Part shown: piece by piece, positions 7,594 through 16,265 of the stretch
How positions within the stretch are numbered: position 1 is the stretch's first letter
Layout of the letters: every line of letters begins with the position of its first letter
Assembly (NCBI GenBank): GCA_964627035.1
Contig: CAZVKN010000008.1
Span: 28,076-92,075, forward strand
From: CAZVKN01 sp964627035
GTDB taxonomy: Bacteria; Electryoneota; AABM5-125-24; Hatepunaeales; Hatepunaeaceae
Length of the DNA stretch: 64,000 nucleotides
Direction: 5' to 3'
Made by a program: the position numbers and the translations under genes
Notes under the pieces: generated by a model
Database searches by the model: none
What the model saw: the letters and a program-made list of their open reading frames with translations, nothing else
Told to the model about the DNA's origin: nothing

Positions 7594-7929
7594 TCAGACC
7601 TTGTCCAACATCTGTCGCTTCCTCTGCTTTTTTAAATGACCATACTTCTCATTAAGCTCACGAAGGAAACCTTCTCGGTCAGCGAGATATTTCTTCCCCA
7701 ATTCTTTGCGAATTTCCCGCTGATATTTTACCGCGTCAAATTTCTTTTTCATTGCACAACCGAATAGCTCAGGCATTTCACCATCATCAAAATGACAACG
7801 CACTGCATCACGAATCATATAGTTCAGTTCCTCAAGATCATCCGCTTGCGTGAAGATGGACTCGCCGATGGCACGTGCGTCATAACCGCCTTCAACCGCT
7901 TCCTCAACGAGGAAATTTATTTCGCTCAT
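7594..7929 (-). CDS. HicB-like antitoxin domain with basic C-terminal extension
   Basis: 111 residues. The first 52 (INFLVEEAVEGGYDARAIGE through DAVRCHFDDGEMP) match the small HicB-like fold that databases often mislabel 2-oxoisovalerate dehydrogenase beta subunit. The remaining part (KKFDAVKYQREIRKELGKKY and a very basic tail) resembles a separate small protein that commonly accompanies such genes, so this may be a fusion of two partners. It heads the three-gene unit 7929 to 6931. Confidence 0.65.
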   Translation of the reverse strand: MSEINFLVEEAVEGGYDARAIGESIFTQADDLEELNYMIRDAVRCHFDDGEMPELFGCAMKKKFDAVKYQREIRKELGKKYLADREGFLRELNEKYGHLKKQRKRQMLDKV

Positions 7930-7931
7930 AA

Positions 7932-8270
7932 TTACTTCTTTGCATCTGTGTTATCACTCAATGGGTCAGCACCATACTGGTTTGAACCAATACTCCCCTT
8001 CACAAACAACAAACAGATTAACAGGTATAAATTGTAGAAAGGAACGAAATACAACCCTAAACAATACAAACCTGACATATTCATGTCATGAAAGCGTTTT
8101 ACAATTTGAATTGTATTTACTCCCCAAAGAGCTAAAATCATTATGGCACCTGTATTTTCTTCAATGCTAGAAACAGCTAAACTAATGAAGAACCACACAA
8201 GAGCTCCAATCCAATACCGAAATAACTCCTTTCTACTGATCCTCCCATCCATTGAAAAAAAACCGTTCAT
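7932..8270 (-). CDS. DUF805 family membrane protein
   Basis: 112 residues from the ATG at 8270, preceded by GGAGGAG. The N-terminal FSMDGRISRKELFRYWIG, the mid segment VKRFHDMNMSG and the tail GSIGSNQYGADPL are typical of DUF805 inner membrane proteins. Three to four hydrophobic segments are visible. Function of the family is unknown. An upstream perfect 16-bp palindrome (8284-8299) could be an operator. Confidence 0.85.
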   Translation of the reverse strand: MNGFFSMDGRISRKELFRYWIGALVWFFISLAVSSIEENTGAIMILALWGVNTIQIVKRFHDMNMSGLYCLGLYFVPFYNLYLLICLLFVKGSIGSNQYGADPLSDNTDAKK

Positions 8271-8283
8271 CCTAACTTCTCCT

Positions 8284-8340
8284 CCATTAGATCTAATGGT
8301 TTCAATCCTTATGGTGTCGAGCGTCTCCACTCGACACCAT
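8284..8340. repeat. Two perfect palindromes upstream of DUF805 gene
   Basis: 8284-8299 is a perfect 16-base palindrome (CCATTAGATCTAATGG). 8311-8340 is a hairpin with a perfect 11-bp stem (ATGGTGTCGAG/CTCGACACCAT) and an 8-base loop, of the TGGTGTCGAG interspersed type. The second lies between the fusion gene and the DUF805 gene and may end the upstream transcript. Confidence 0.7.
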
Positions 8341-8372
8341 TTCTTCTTTGCGCCTTAGCGACTTCGCGCGAG

Positions 8373-10436
8373 CTAAATATTCATAATCTTCTTCGCGCTA
8401 CTACCAATAACACCTCTCTGGCAAGCTTTCGTCAGCATAAACCCAGCCGAATGTTTCGCTTGGATTTCGAGCGATTGAGCCAACGTAGCTCCGCAAGATG
8501 CACGGACGCAGTCCATGATCGCTTTGACCGCAGCCTGTCCCATAGGATCGTCCGGCTGTGCTCCTGACCAGCTCGGAACTGTCACAGCACCATCTGCAAC
8601 ATCACGCTTGGAGATACCGTGATCCTCGCCGTTAGCAATCTGCCAGACCTTCGCAAGTGAATCCTCCAGCGAACCGGTAAAATCAACCAGCCAACCAGTG
8701 GCATCCTTGCCTCGAACGAACTTGCCCGTTAACAGCAGATCGAGCAGCTTGGTCTTGTCACCATCAGCAGCTTTTCTGAATGCCCAGTGTGTTCCTTCCA
8801 TTCCCGGAACGACAGGCAGTGTCACTTCAGGCATTCCGAGTTGTGTATTATCAAGTGACACCAGATAGTGACAATGCATCATCAGCTCGAGCATACCACC
8901 GAGGCAGCGTTTGCCGTCAATGAATCCAACCGAAACGGCAAACTCATCGTTGAACCGACGTGCAGTCTCCGACCATGCTTTAGCAACGCTGAATCCGGCA
9001 TTCTCATCCTTCAGTGCCGGATAGAACTCGGTAGTATCCGCTCCGACCATTTGTGTTGACAGGTGGAAGTCACCGGTCAGGATCACACGATCAATACCTT
9101 CGGCTTTCAGCCAGTCCACAGCACGATTCAGCTCCTTGACAACATCCCAGTTCAAAGACTCTCGACTCATTGTTACCACGCCGACCTTTCCGTCATGCTC
9201 GGCGTTGACATACAACTGCTGCCATTCGTTTGAAGACATATCCTCGAACACTTCAGGATACCAGCAGCTACCTGCGGCTGCGGGATGCAGCTTGTGATAA
9301 CGATTCACTCGGTTGATGATTCCATCGGAACCGATTCCTCTCAGAGTAGCAACTATACCGTTGGTGAATTGCGCGCACAACTCACCGATAGCATTCATGT
9401 GCGTCAGATGTCCACGCTTCTCTTTCAGCATTAGAGAAGTCATTTGGAATATCGGTCCCAATAACCAATCGCTGAGTAGCTCAGGATCATCCAACGCCCA
9501 ATCAACCGTAGGACGATTTGATGAATACCAACTCTCACCACTCTCTTTACGACGAACCAATTCCGGTATCGGTCTGAATACTTCACCATACGTCTCAGCC
9601 AAATGATGCAAGCATGACCAAGTCAAGAAACTGGCACCAGGTCCGATTGCATCATGAGCGCGAATAGGATTCGGTCCTACCAATCTACGGACGAATTTGT
9701 CCAATTTCCAGAACGGCATGTTGGTAGCACGGTGATAACGTAATGCCGTCAATGTTATACCGCAGAACAGTATGTCCAAAATGAATGACCAATCATCACT
9801 GACCGGAACCGGAATCAAGCCCATTGCCCACAGCAGTTGCGTGATGTCCGACGGTTTCTCCTCAACCACTTCCCATATCTTGTTGATCTGGTGAGGGAAT
9901 GACGGGTGAAGCACACCCACTCCAAGCTCTCTACTTGGAAAACCGGAGGTTACGGAACGAATTTGAACACCGGGGAACTGCCCCCTTAGAAGTTCATAAT
10001 GTGCTCTTTTGACATTAAGAATCTCAGGGATAGCTTCCAATACAAATTTTGGTTTGTAATGGTTAAGACCAGCCGGAAGACTTGATCCGTCATAGCTGAA
10101 CTTGACGATGTTCGCCATAATCTGACCAGCAACTTTGGGACCGAATGATCCTTTCAGACCGGGATACTGATCACCGATTCCATCCGGTGCGTCAGGCATA
10201 TCGAGCGTTACAATCGGAATATCGTAGGGCAACAATCTCGAACCGAACTGCATCGCTTTACCGCTACCGACGATTCCGTTACCGCCTGTGATTAGCAACG
10301 ATCCACGATCACCAGCAGGACCAAATACCTTATCAACCAATTCGCTTTCGTTGGTCGGTAATTTACCATTGGCAAAAATATCCAGTACCGATCCGAGTCC
10401 GATGGTTTCCAGCGTAGTTTTTCGCATCTGTTTCAT
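8373..10436 (-). CDS. 3-hydroxyacyl-CoA dehydrogenase / enoyl-CoA hydratase-like fusion
   Basis: A 687-residue protein. The N-terminal half begins with an unusual Rossmann motif, ITGGNGIVGSGKA (about 49-61), instead of the usual GAGTMG, then helical regions like a hydroxyacyl-CoA dehydrogenase. The C-terminal half (from about 410) is crotonase-like, with GFIDGKRCLGGMLELMMHCH and LGMPEVTLPVVPG. The domain order (dehydrogenase then hydratase) is the reverse of FadB. It starts two bases after the thiolase stop, so both are surely co-translated. Expected role: hydration of an enoyl-CoA and oxidation of the 3-hydroxyacyl-CoA before thiolysis. Divergence of both domains means the substrate may be unusual. 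Confidence 0.75.
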   Translation of the reverse strand: MKQMRKTTLETIGLGSVLDIFANGKLPTNESELVDKVFGPAGDRGSLLITGGNGIVGSGKAMQFGSRLLPYDIPIVTLDMPDAPDGIGDQYPGLKGSFGPKVAGQIMANIVKFSYDGSSLPAGLNHYKPKFVLEAIPEILNVKRAHYELLRGQFPGVQIRSVTSGFPSRELGVGVLHPSFPHQINKIWEVVEEKPSDITQLLWAMGLIPVPVSDDWSFILDILFCGITLTALRYHRATNMPFWKLDKFVRRLVGPNPIRAHDAIGPGASFLTWSCLHHLAETYGEVFRPIPELVRRKESGESWYSSNRPTVDWALDDPELLSDWLLGPIFQMTSLMLKEKRGHLTHMNAIGELCAQFTNGIVATLRGIGSDGIINRVNRYHKLHPAAAGSCWYPEVFEDMSSNEWQQLYVNAEHDGKVGVVTMSRESLNWDVVKELNRAVDWLKAEGIDRVILTGDFHLSTQMVGADTTEFYPALKDENAGFSVAKAWSETARRFNDEFAVSVGFIDGKRCLGGMLELMMHCHYLVSLDNTQLGMPEVTLPVVPGMEGTHWAFRKAADGDKTKLLDLLLTGKFVRGKDATGWLVDFTGSLEDSLAKVWQIANGEDHGISKRDVADGAVTVPSWSGAQPDDPMGQAAVKAIMDCVRASCGATLAQSLEIQAKHSAGFMLTKACQRGVIGSSAKKIMNI

Positions 10437-10438
10437 TA

Positions 10439-11680
10439 TTACTTACCTCCTTCGCTGACTTTGAATATTCCGGCAATACCGACATCTCCAGCGGCACAGC
10501 CGAATATCAACACGTATCCACCGCCTTTGCTGACCGTATGCTCAAACGCTTCGATAGTAGCGCGGGTCAGTGTCGGACCTTGCGGATGACCGTAAATCAT
10601 CGGACAGCCTGTATTGTTCATATTTTCCCAACCGCAATCAAACGACTTTGCGAAAATCAAATCGGTAACTGCAAACGGATTATGGCTGTAGATAGCAGTC
10701 ATATCTTCCACACCGAGTCCGGTCTTGGCAAACAGCTTCTTGCAGGCTAACACTGGAGCTTCCGACATATAGCCGGCTTGAGCGCGATCTTCGGCGGATG
10801 CGATGAATTGAATGCTGATATCCGGTTCAGGGCTCAATTCACGTGCTTTCTCTTCGGTAGTAACCAGCAACATAGCTGAACCATCTGAAGCGTGAGTCTG
10901 ACCACCTGCTGCAACGCAAGTATCCAGTTGGCGTTCCGTAAGGAACTGATCCAACGCCGTGTAGCGCCTGACACCATAGTCATCGTCAACCGTTCCGAGC
11001 GGTTTACCTTGAACGTTTAGTACCTGCATCGGTACCATTACCTTGTTCAGAAAACCGGAGTCTTTCGCTTCAAAATACTGTTGGTAGCGATGGAACGACA
11101 ATTCAGCCACTTCCTTGAAATCGAGTTTGTACTTGCGCGATGTCCGTCCGGCACAAGCGATCATAGACGTCTCTCCGGTAGCTTGGTTGAACCCTTGCTG
11201 TCCGGATGACGGATCGTATCCAAAGTTGTCCCAGATATCGCTGATAACTTCGGTACGGCGGTATGTCCCTTGGTTAGGGAACACGCCTGCGGGTGAGTTA
11301 CTGGTCTTGTCGAATGCGAGGACACTGACTACATTTTGAGCTCCACCTTGCAGGTGAGCGGATGCTTTGGTGATGATTTGCAATCCGGTAGCGCACGCTT
11401 GTTCAACGTGGAAACCGGGGAGTCGCACACCCATGCTGTGTGAAAGGTAAGGCGAGTTCCAAAATTTGTACAGCCAGGGAATAGTTGACCCGCTGACCAT
11501 GTATTCCAATTCGCTGATTGGAACCTTGCGTTTACCCAGAATATACGCCATAGCTTCGGCAGCAAACCGAGCTATATCCACTTCCGCCAGGGCGCTGGTA
11601 TGCCATGCCGGAAACCAGCTTGCGCCCCACGTACCGTAAGGGATATAGGCGTTTGGGTACGTTGGAGTTACGTTTTTCAT
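10439..11680 (-). CDS. Thiolase-family acyltransferase
   Basis: 413 residues of the thiolase fold. The acyl-carrying cysteine is in VEQACATGLQ (Cys96). The second half has HNPFAVTD where typical thiolases have NEAFA, then IYGHPQGPTLTR with the catalytic His, and FGCAAGDVG with the C-terminal catalytic Cys. It would cleave a 3-oxoacyl-CoA to acetyl-CoA plus a shorter acyl-CoA, or the reverse. It is the gene directly upstream of the dehydrogenase/hydratase fusion and directly downstream (13 bases) of a DNA methylase gene. The altered NEAFA motif suggests a divergent subfamily. Confidence 0.85.
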   Translation of the reverse strand: MKNVTPTYPNAYIPYGTWGASWFPAWHTSALAEVDIARFAAEAMAYILGKRKVPISELEYMVSGSTIPWLYKFWNSPYLSHSMGVRLPGFHVEQACATGLQIITKASAHLQGGAQNVVSVLAFDKTSNSPAGVFPNQGTYRRTEVISDIWDNFGYDPSSGQQGFNQATGETSMIACAGRTSRKYKLDFKEVAELSFHRYQQYFEAKDSGFLNKVMVPMQVLNVQGKPLGTVDDDYGVRRYTALDQFLTERQLDTCVAAGGQTHASDGSAMLLVTTEEKARELSPEPDISIQFIASAEDRAQAGYMSEAPVLACKKLFAKTGLGVEDMTAIYSHNPFAVTDLIFAKSFDCGWENMNNTGCPMIYGHPQGPTLTRATIEAFEHTVSKGGGYVLIFGCAAGDVGIAGIFKVSEGGK

Positions 11681-11693
11681 AGATGATCCTTTG

Positions 11694-12971
11694 TTATAGT
11701 TTAGAATGTTTCTGTAGCACTATTATTGATTCTGTTGACATAGTTTTATCTGTAAGACCTTTAACATTGGTTGGGCTATTCCTTGAAGGCATTCTCTTAT
11801 TCGGGATGTTTCTTGTATACGTCCTAACATGGTAAAATCCATTTCTCTCGAAAAAGTCAATAATTGCAGTATCTGTTGGAAGTGTAATCCCTTTTACTCT
11901 GCGGTTTGAAACAACATAGCACACATAGCCTAAAAACTTGACTACCTTTGAAACATTGCTACAGGAATTCAAAAGATCGCTGTAAAAGGAGGAAACCTCT
12001 AATGCTCTACTGTGATTTTCTTGATCAATTACGCTTATCGCCATATCCAATTTAGGGATATTGAAATTTTGGATTTCGGATGATCTGACTCCACCCATCA
12101 GATGCTTATCAACCTTGAATGCAACTTCATCTTCAATCCCAAGCCATTGATTCGACAATCTGGAGAATTGCCCATATGCTACTGTTGTAGAAGAATCCCC
12201 ATAAGGAGGAGAAGTAATAACCAAATCAATCGTACCTTCGCCTATGATATTCTGTGGAATGCAAATTGATGAGTCAAACTCTTCGATTCGTACTTGAGGC
12301 TTTCTTGTTAGCTCATTGTGGTGCGAAATATACTCCGTCAGTCCATCTAAATTCCTATTCAACTTGCTGAGCATTGTACCAAACACATCTGGATTAAACC
12401 CGTTTTCTATTCTGTCCTTTGCTCTGACGAGTTTGAATTCGCCGGGCTTGCTGATGGAACTTTCCCTAACTGTTTCGCTAAAAGCAATTGTAAAAAACAA
12501 TCTAATTGCATCGTTAGGTATAGAAAAAACAAACTTTCTTAACAATGTAAGTTTTGCAATTGTTCTAGAATTAAACCAAAAGGTTAAATTTTTGAAGTCT
12601 GGTACAGGACTCTTTTCATTTTCTGAGTTCGGATCTTTTTTAGCAAATTCAGAGTACCTCTTTATCGCTTCCCGCAATTGTCCAATATCAATATTAGTAC
12701 ACTTTGATTTTGAGATCAATCGCGCTAATGGATTCAAATCTGTACCGATAACATCCAATCCTAACAATACACCTTCCACTAGAACGGTACCACTCCCACA
12801 AAATGGATCAAAAAGAAGTGTATGATTTTTACTCTTATACTTTTTAAGGAGGCGTCTTGCAATCTGAGGTATCATCCTCGCTGGATAATCGTGATAACAA
12901 TGAGTAAGATTCCTCGTGTTCTCTTTTCTAAAGTCCCAACTCAGTGCGCTATATGTTAGACTTGATTCCAT
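11694..12971 (-). CDS. Type II DNA methyltransferase, likely N4-cytosine
   Basis: 425 residues from the ATG at 12971 (an upstream TTG at 12998 would add 9). Motif I, DPFCGSGTVLVEG, lies near the N-terminus and motif IV, VITSPPYGDS, in the middle. SPPY is typical of N4-cytosine or N6-adenine enzymes of this order. It overlaps or abuts the MvaI/BcnI-like nuclease gene, which is normally paired with an N4C methylase, so it is most likely the protecting enzyme of that system. Confidence 0.88.
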   Translation of the reverse strand: MESSLTYSALSWDFRKENTRNLTHCYHDYPARMIPQIARRLLKKYKSKNHTLLFDPFCGSGTVLVEGVLLGLDVIGTDLNPLARLISKSKCTNIDIGQLREAIKRYSEFAKKDPNSENEKSPVPDFKNLTFWFNSRTIAKLTLLRKFVFSIPNDAIRLFFTIAFSETVRESSISKPGEFKLVRAKDRIENGFNPDVFGTMLSKLNRNLDGLTEYISHHNELTRKPQVRIEEFDSSICIPQNIIGEGTIDLVITSPPYGDSSTTVAYGQFSRLSNQWLGIEDEVAFKVDKHLMGGVRSSEIQNFNIPKLDMAISVIDQENHSRALEVSSFYSDLLNSCSNVSKVVKFLGYVCYVVSNRRVKGITLPTDTAIIDFFERNGFYHVRTYTRNIPNKRMPSRNSPTNVKGLTDKTMSTESIIVLQKHSKL

Positions 12972-12981
12972 AGGTTTGATG

Positions 12982-13674
12982 TTACTCAATAAGTGCAATC
13001 TTGTCCAAGTATAATTCTTCTAACAAATCCGAACGGATTCTAAATCCAGTTCCATGATTTCTAACTGCCCCAGTATCCTTAAGATGCATTCTGATATCTA
13101 CGAACGCTTTTCCCGTTCTTAAAAACTCGAAGAATAACCTGTAATTACATCCCGTCATAATATCTGCACTAATATACCGAAAATGTTCAATACCTTCTAT
13201 CCGTTTAGATTCTGCTTTTACAAGTATCATCGCTTGTAGTTTTTCAATGAACTTATCACGAACTGCTTCCAATTGCCAGATGGCGGCAACACTTCCATCA
13301 ATTGATTTGATAAGCAACTGTTTCTCAATAACGTCCAACAATAACCCTTGTGGATTCGGATCATTCTTTACTGCGCAATACAGAGCATGACGTTCCCTTT
13401 CCTCATCCCAATAACCGTAGTGCTTTATTGCTTCTTTTGCGGATGGACTCCAAGCTAACCTGTTTAAAGTGAACAAAGTAATTATCCGTGTTGCACCGAG
13501 CCGCATAGACTTCAATTCTATAGAACCGAAATCAGGTAATGCGACATTGTTTTCTGATAGTCCAAGCTCTTTCTCAAGCGTATAGCCAATCCCTGTTGGA
13601 CCTTTACGCAGAGTTGGAACAAAGCCCTTATTGTAAAGGTTTTGAAATAGTTTTCTTATGCTTGTAAGATTCAT
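12982..13674 (-). CDS. MvaI/BcnI-family restriction endonuclease
   Basis: 230 residues. The N-terminal GPTGIGYTLEKELG and the catalytic block PDFGSIELKS (D...ELK, about residues 47-56) match the MvaI/BcnI family, monomeric type II enzymes that cut CC(W/S)GG-like sites by nicking each strand. It lies between a methylase-nuclease fusion gene (15 bases upstream) and the N4C-type methylase downstream. Recognition site cannot be read from sequence. Confidence 0.85.
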   Translation of the reverse strand: MNLTSIRKLFQNLYNKGFVPTLRKGPTGIGYTLEKELGLSENNVALPDFGSIELKSMRLGATRIITLFTLNRLAWSPSAKEAIKHYGYWDEERERHALYCAVKNDPNPQGLLLDVIEKQLLIKSIDGSVAAIWQLEAVRDKFIEKLQAMILVKAESKRIEGIEHFRYISADIMTGCNYRLFFEFLRTGKAFVDIRMHLKDTGAVRNHGTGFRIRSDLLEELYLDKIALIE

Positions 13675-13689
13675 ACCAAAGAGTTGTTT

Positions 13690-15210
13690 CTACTTATCCT
13701 CAAAAATATCATTCTGTTTCCCTTTCCCCTGATACCTCACCGCCGTCCGATAATCACCTCCCGGTGGCACGCTAAAACAGTCAGGATTCCGCAACAACTG
13801 TTCAATCGTCAACAACTGCACAGTCGGATAATCTTTGTTCATAACATCGGAATGATAATATCCTGCTGAAGTAGCTTCCGCTCGCATTTCAGGAGTAGTT
13901 GGTTCAAGTGTAATGAACACACTCATAGGAGCTTTTTCACGTTCCATTGTACCTTTCAGATCACGAATCATTGCCGGATTGACCTTGCCAGACTTAACCT
14001 GCACTATACATTTTGCGTAGGTACGTCTGCTACCGTGCAAAAAACTACGGAAACCGTCAATGCCTCTGTCAGCACCTTTCTTTTTGCGCCCCCAAGGACG
14101 CGCTCCAATCAATCCCAACGCCCAATATTCAAATTGATAACGATCCTCCAATGCTAATGAATGCGCCTCCGGCAGTGTTGTCGGTTCACCAATAACATCG
14201 TAATCCTTTGGGGTTAGTCCAAATCTATCAGATAAACGATACTTTATCAGATCAATAGCGAGATGCGTAATATCAATCCCTATCCATTGACGAGGAGCAT
14301 CATCAGGGTTCTCTTGATTTAGTTGTTCAGTTGCATCAATGGTCGTTCCACAACCGCAAAATGGATCAAGGATAATGCTACCCGGATCAGAACATATTTT
14401 AAGAACTTGTTTCAATAGCCGCAAAGGCTTTTGAGTTGGATAACCCAATCGTTCTTTCGCTGTTGAACCTATAAACGGAATCTGCCAGACATCATTCAAC
14501 GGAACACCTCTATTTGGATCTTTTAAGTATACTTTCTGCCGAACTCCGTGCGGTGTGTGCCAACGCCAACGTCTGCCGTCCTCATCTACATGTTTGTAAT
14601 CCTTCTTGATCCAATCTCCGTAAGGTTCGTAGACTGCATTAAATAGGGCATCTTTTTTACCATAGAAAAGTATTATGTCGTGCATCCTTTGGAGACGATA
14701 TGATTTTGCAGTCCACCGACGATAATGCCACACAATCTCATTTTTAAACATCTTAGGTCCGAATGTCGCGTCAAGCACCAATTTCAGGTAATGACTCGCA
14801 GTAGGATCACAATGCAAAAACAGAGAACCTGACGGTTTCAATATCCGATGAAGTTCCACAATCCTAACCGCCATCTGCACCAAATAGGCATACATCGGAG
14901 AATGTCCGAGAAACTCTTCCAGCATATTCAGCATTGATACTAACGGCTGAGGCGTGTAATCTATTACGCTGTTAAGCTCATATAGCGCATAAGCCGCAGA
15001 CTCATCCCAATACCAGGTGTCCTCAAATGCTTTAACTTGAGCAGTTGAAGGTGTTCCTTCTACCTCCTTGTAAAGCACATTGTAATTTTGATTGGAGTTG
15101 AACGGCGGGTCAAGATATATCAGATCCACCGATTTTGACGGAAAATAATCACTATTCCTTAAGAATTTAAGATTGTTGCCAAAATATAGACTGTTTGTTG
15201 GTATGGTCAT
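13690..15210 (-). CDS. DNA methyltransferase fused to Mrr-like nuclease domain
   Basis: 506 residues. The N-terminal part is an amino-methyltransferase with motif IV first (YLDPPFNSNQNYN, about 32-44) and motif I later (LDPFCGCGTT, near 270), the beta-type order. The C-terminal 150 residues hold GADRGIDG followed by YAKCIVQVKSGKVNPAM, the D...QxK pattern of Mrr-like nuclease domains. Such fusions may act as a single-chain restriction-modification enzyme. It starts 5 bases after the nudix gene and is followed at 15 bases by the MvaI-like gene, making a three-gene restriction island. Confidence 0.85.
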   Translation of the reverse strand: MTIPTNSLYFGNNLKFLRNSDYFPSKSVDLIYLDPPFNSNQNYNVLYKEVEGTPSTAQVKAFEDTWYWDESAAYALYELNSVIDYTPQPLVSMLNMLEEFLGHSPMYAYLVQMAVRIVELHRILKPSGSLFLHCDPTASHYLKLVLDATFGPKMFKNEIVWHYRRWTAKSYRLQRMHDIILFYGKKDALFNAVYEPYGDWIKKDYKHVDEDGRRWRWHTPHGVRQKVYLKDPNRGVPLNDVWQIPFIGSTAKERLGYPTQKPLRLLKQVLKICSDPGSIILDPFCGCGTTIDATEQLNQENPDDAPRQWIGIDITHLAIDLIKYRLSDRFGLTPKDYDVIGEPTTLPEAHSLALEDRYQFEYWALGLIGARPWGRKKKGADRGIDGFRSFLHGSRRTYAKCIVQVKSGKVNPAMIRDLKGTMEREKAPMSVFITLEPTTPEMRAEATSAGYYHSDVMNKDYPTVQLLTIEQLLRNPDCFSVPPGGDYRTAVRYQGKGKQNDIFEDK

Positions 15211-15214
15211 GCAA

Positions 15215-15757
15215 TTACTCCATATCTTGATGTTTATTCAGGAATAACAGTAAACCAGTCAAAGTAAACCCATCCCTAATTTCCCTGTCATCTATCATCT
15301 TCCTAACCTCATCAATCGGTACCCATTTCACACTCTCAATCTCATTTTTATCAAAGGTTTCATTACATTCATTGGCTCGGCATCTAACTATATGATGACA
15401 CAGATCCGATATACCGTTTATCGGATTGAAACTATATATCAGCTCATGACCTGATGTCTCACATCCAGATTCCTCCAAAACCTCTCGTTTTGCGGATTCT
15501 ATCGGGGATTCACCTGCATCCATCCCCCCGGTTGGCACCTCCCACTCAACACTATCAGTTGTATAGCGATAAGCATGAACGAACAGTATCTCACCCTTGT
15601 CATTCTCAACAATCACCGCAACAGCACCACGATGGAAATCAAGAATATGATGCCTGTCAATAACTCGTCCTGCTGGGAATTCAACCTTGTCTGCATAGAG
15701 ACTAATCCATGAACTCTCATAAACAACTGACCTTGATAGTCTTTTCGGCTTCTTCAT
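15215..15757 (-). CDS. Nudix hydrolase, ADP-ribose pyrophosphatase-like
   Basis: 180 residues. The Nudix box is visible as GMDAGESPIESAKREVLEES (spanning the GX5EX7REUXEE pattern), preceded by WEVPTG. The N-terminal beta strands and overall length fit ADP-sugar pyrophosphatases. It begins one base after the leuD-like stop and is followed at 4 bases by the methylase fusion gene. It may hydrolyse ADP-ribose or a related nucleotide-sugar; no specific link to the metabolic genes can be shown. Confidence 0.9.
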   Translation of the reverse strand: MKKPKRLSRSVVYESSWISLYADKVEFPAGRVIDRHHILDFHRGAVAVIVENDKGEILFVHAYRYTTDSVEWEVPTGGMDAGESPIESAKREVLEESGCETSGHELIYSFNPINGISDLCHHIVRCRANECNETFDKNEIESVKWVPIDEVRKMIDDREIRDGFTLTGLLLFLNKHQDME

Positions 15758-15758
15758 C

Positions 15759-16265
15759 TTATACCTGAGCTAACCTTTCCTTCACATAATTAACCAAACC
15801 ACCGATTTTGATTATCTTCTCAATGTCTTCAGGAAATGGATCAGCTTGCCAACTGCCCCCTTGGGTGATGTTGTGGATTAGCCCGGTAGCAGGATTGATC
15901 TCAAGCTCATCACCTTCATTGATGCCGTCCACAGCTTCCGGCGCAATCAAAATCGGTAACCCGATATTGATGGAATTGCGGTAGAATATCCGAGCGAATG
16001 ACCTTGCAATCACGCAGGAAACTCCAGCTCCTTTGATCGCTATCGGAGCATTTTCACGAGATGACCCACATCCAAAATTCTCTCCGGCAACAATAATGTC
16101 ACCAGCGCTCACGCGCTCTACGAAAGTCGCATCTACATCCTCCAGACAGTGAGGAGCAAGTAGCTCTGCATGATAATTTGTGCAGTATCGAGCCGGAATA
16201 ATCCCGTCGGTATCTATTGAGTCACCATATTTGAATGCGTTACCGTGTAAGGTTTTATCTTCCAC
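15759..16265 (-). CDS. leuD: 3-isopropylmalate dehydratase-type small subunit
   Basis: 168 residues, the short form found in archaea and many anaerobes. It has DTDGIIPARY (19-28) and GENFGCGSSRENAPIA, with the substrate-site loop of the aconitase swivel domain. It should pair with the large subunit at 16737-18035 to dehydrate and rehydrate isopropylmalate, homocitrate, citramalate or citrate. The start is GTG at 16265, overlapping the marR stop by 11 bases. The short form is not substrate-specific by eye, so LeuD is a family name here. Confidence 0.88.
   Translation of the reverse strand: MEDKTLHGNAFKYGDSIDTDGIIPARYCTNYHAELLAPHCLEDVDATFVERVSAGDIIVAGENFGCGSSRENAPIAIKGAGVSCVIARSFARIFYRNSINIGLPILIAPEAVDGINEGDELEINPATGLIHNITQGGSWQADPFPEDIEKIIKIGGLVNYVKERLAQV

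Noticed and set aside
7594..7929. 2-oxoisovalerate dehydrogenase subunit, as similar proteins are named in databases
   Set aside because: Too short and lacks any thiamine-enzyme feature; the fold fits HicB-like proteins.
12316..12825. A 169-codon frame on the plus strand
   Set aside because: It is wholly antisense to the conserved DNA methyltransferase and shows no family features.
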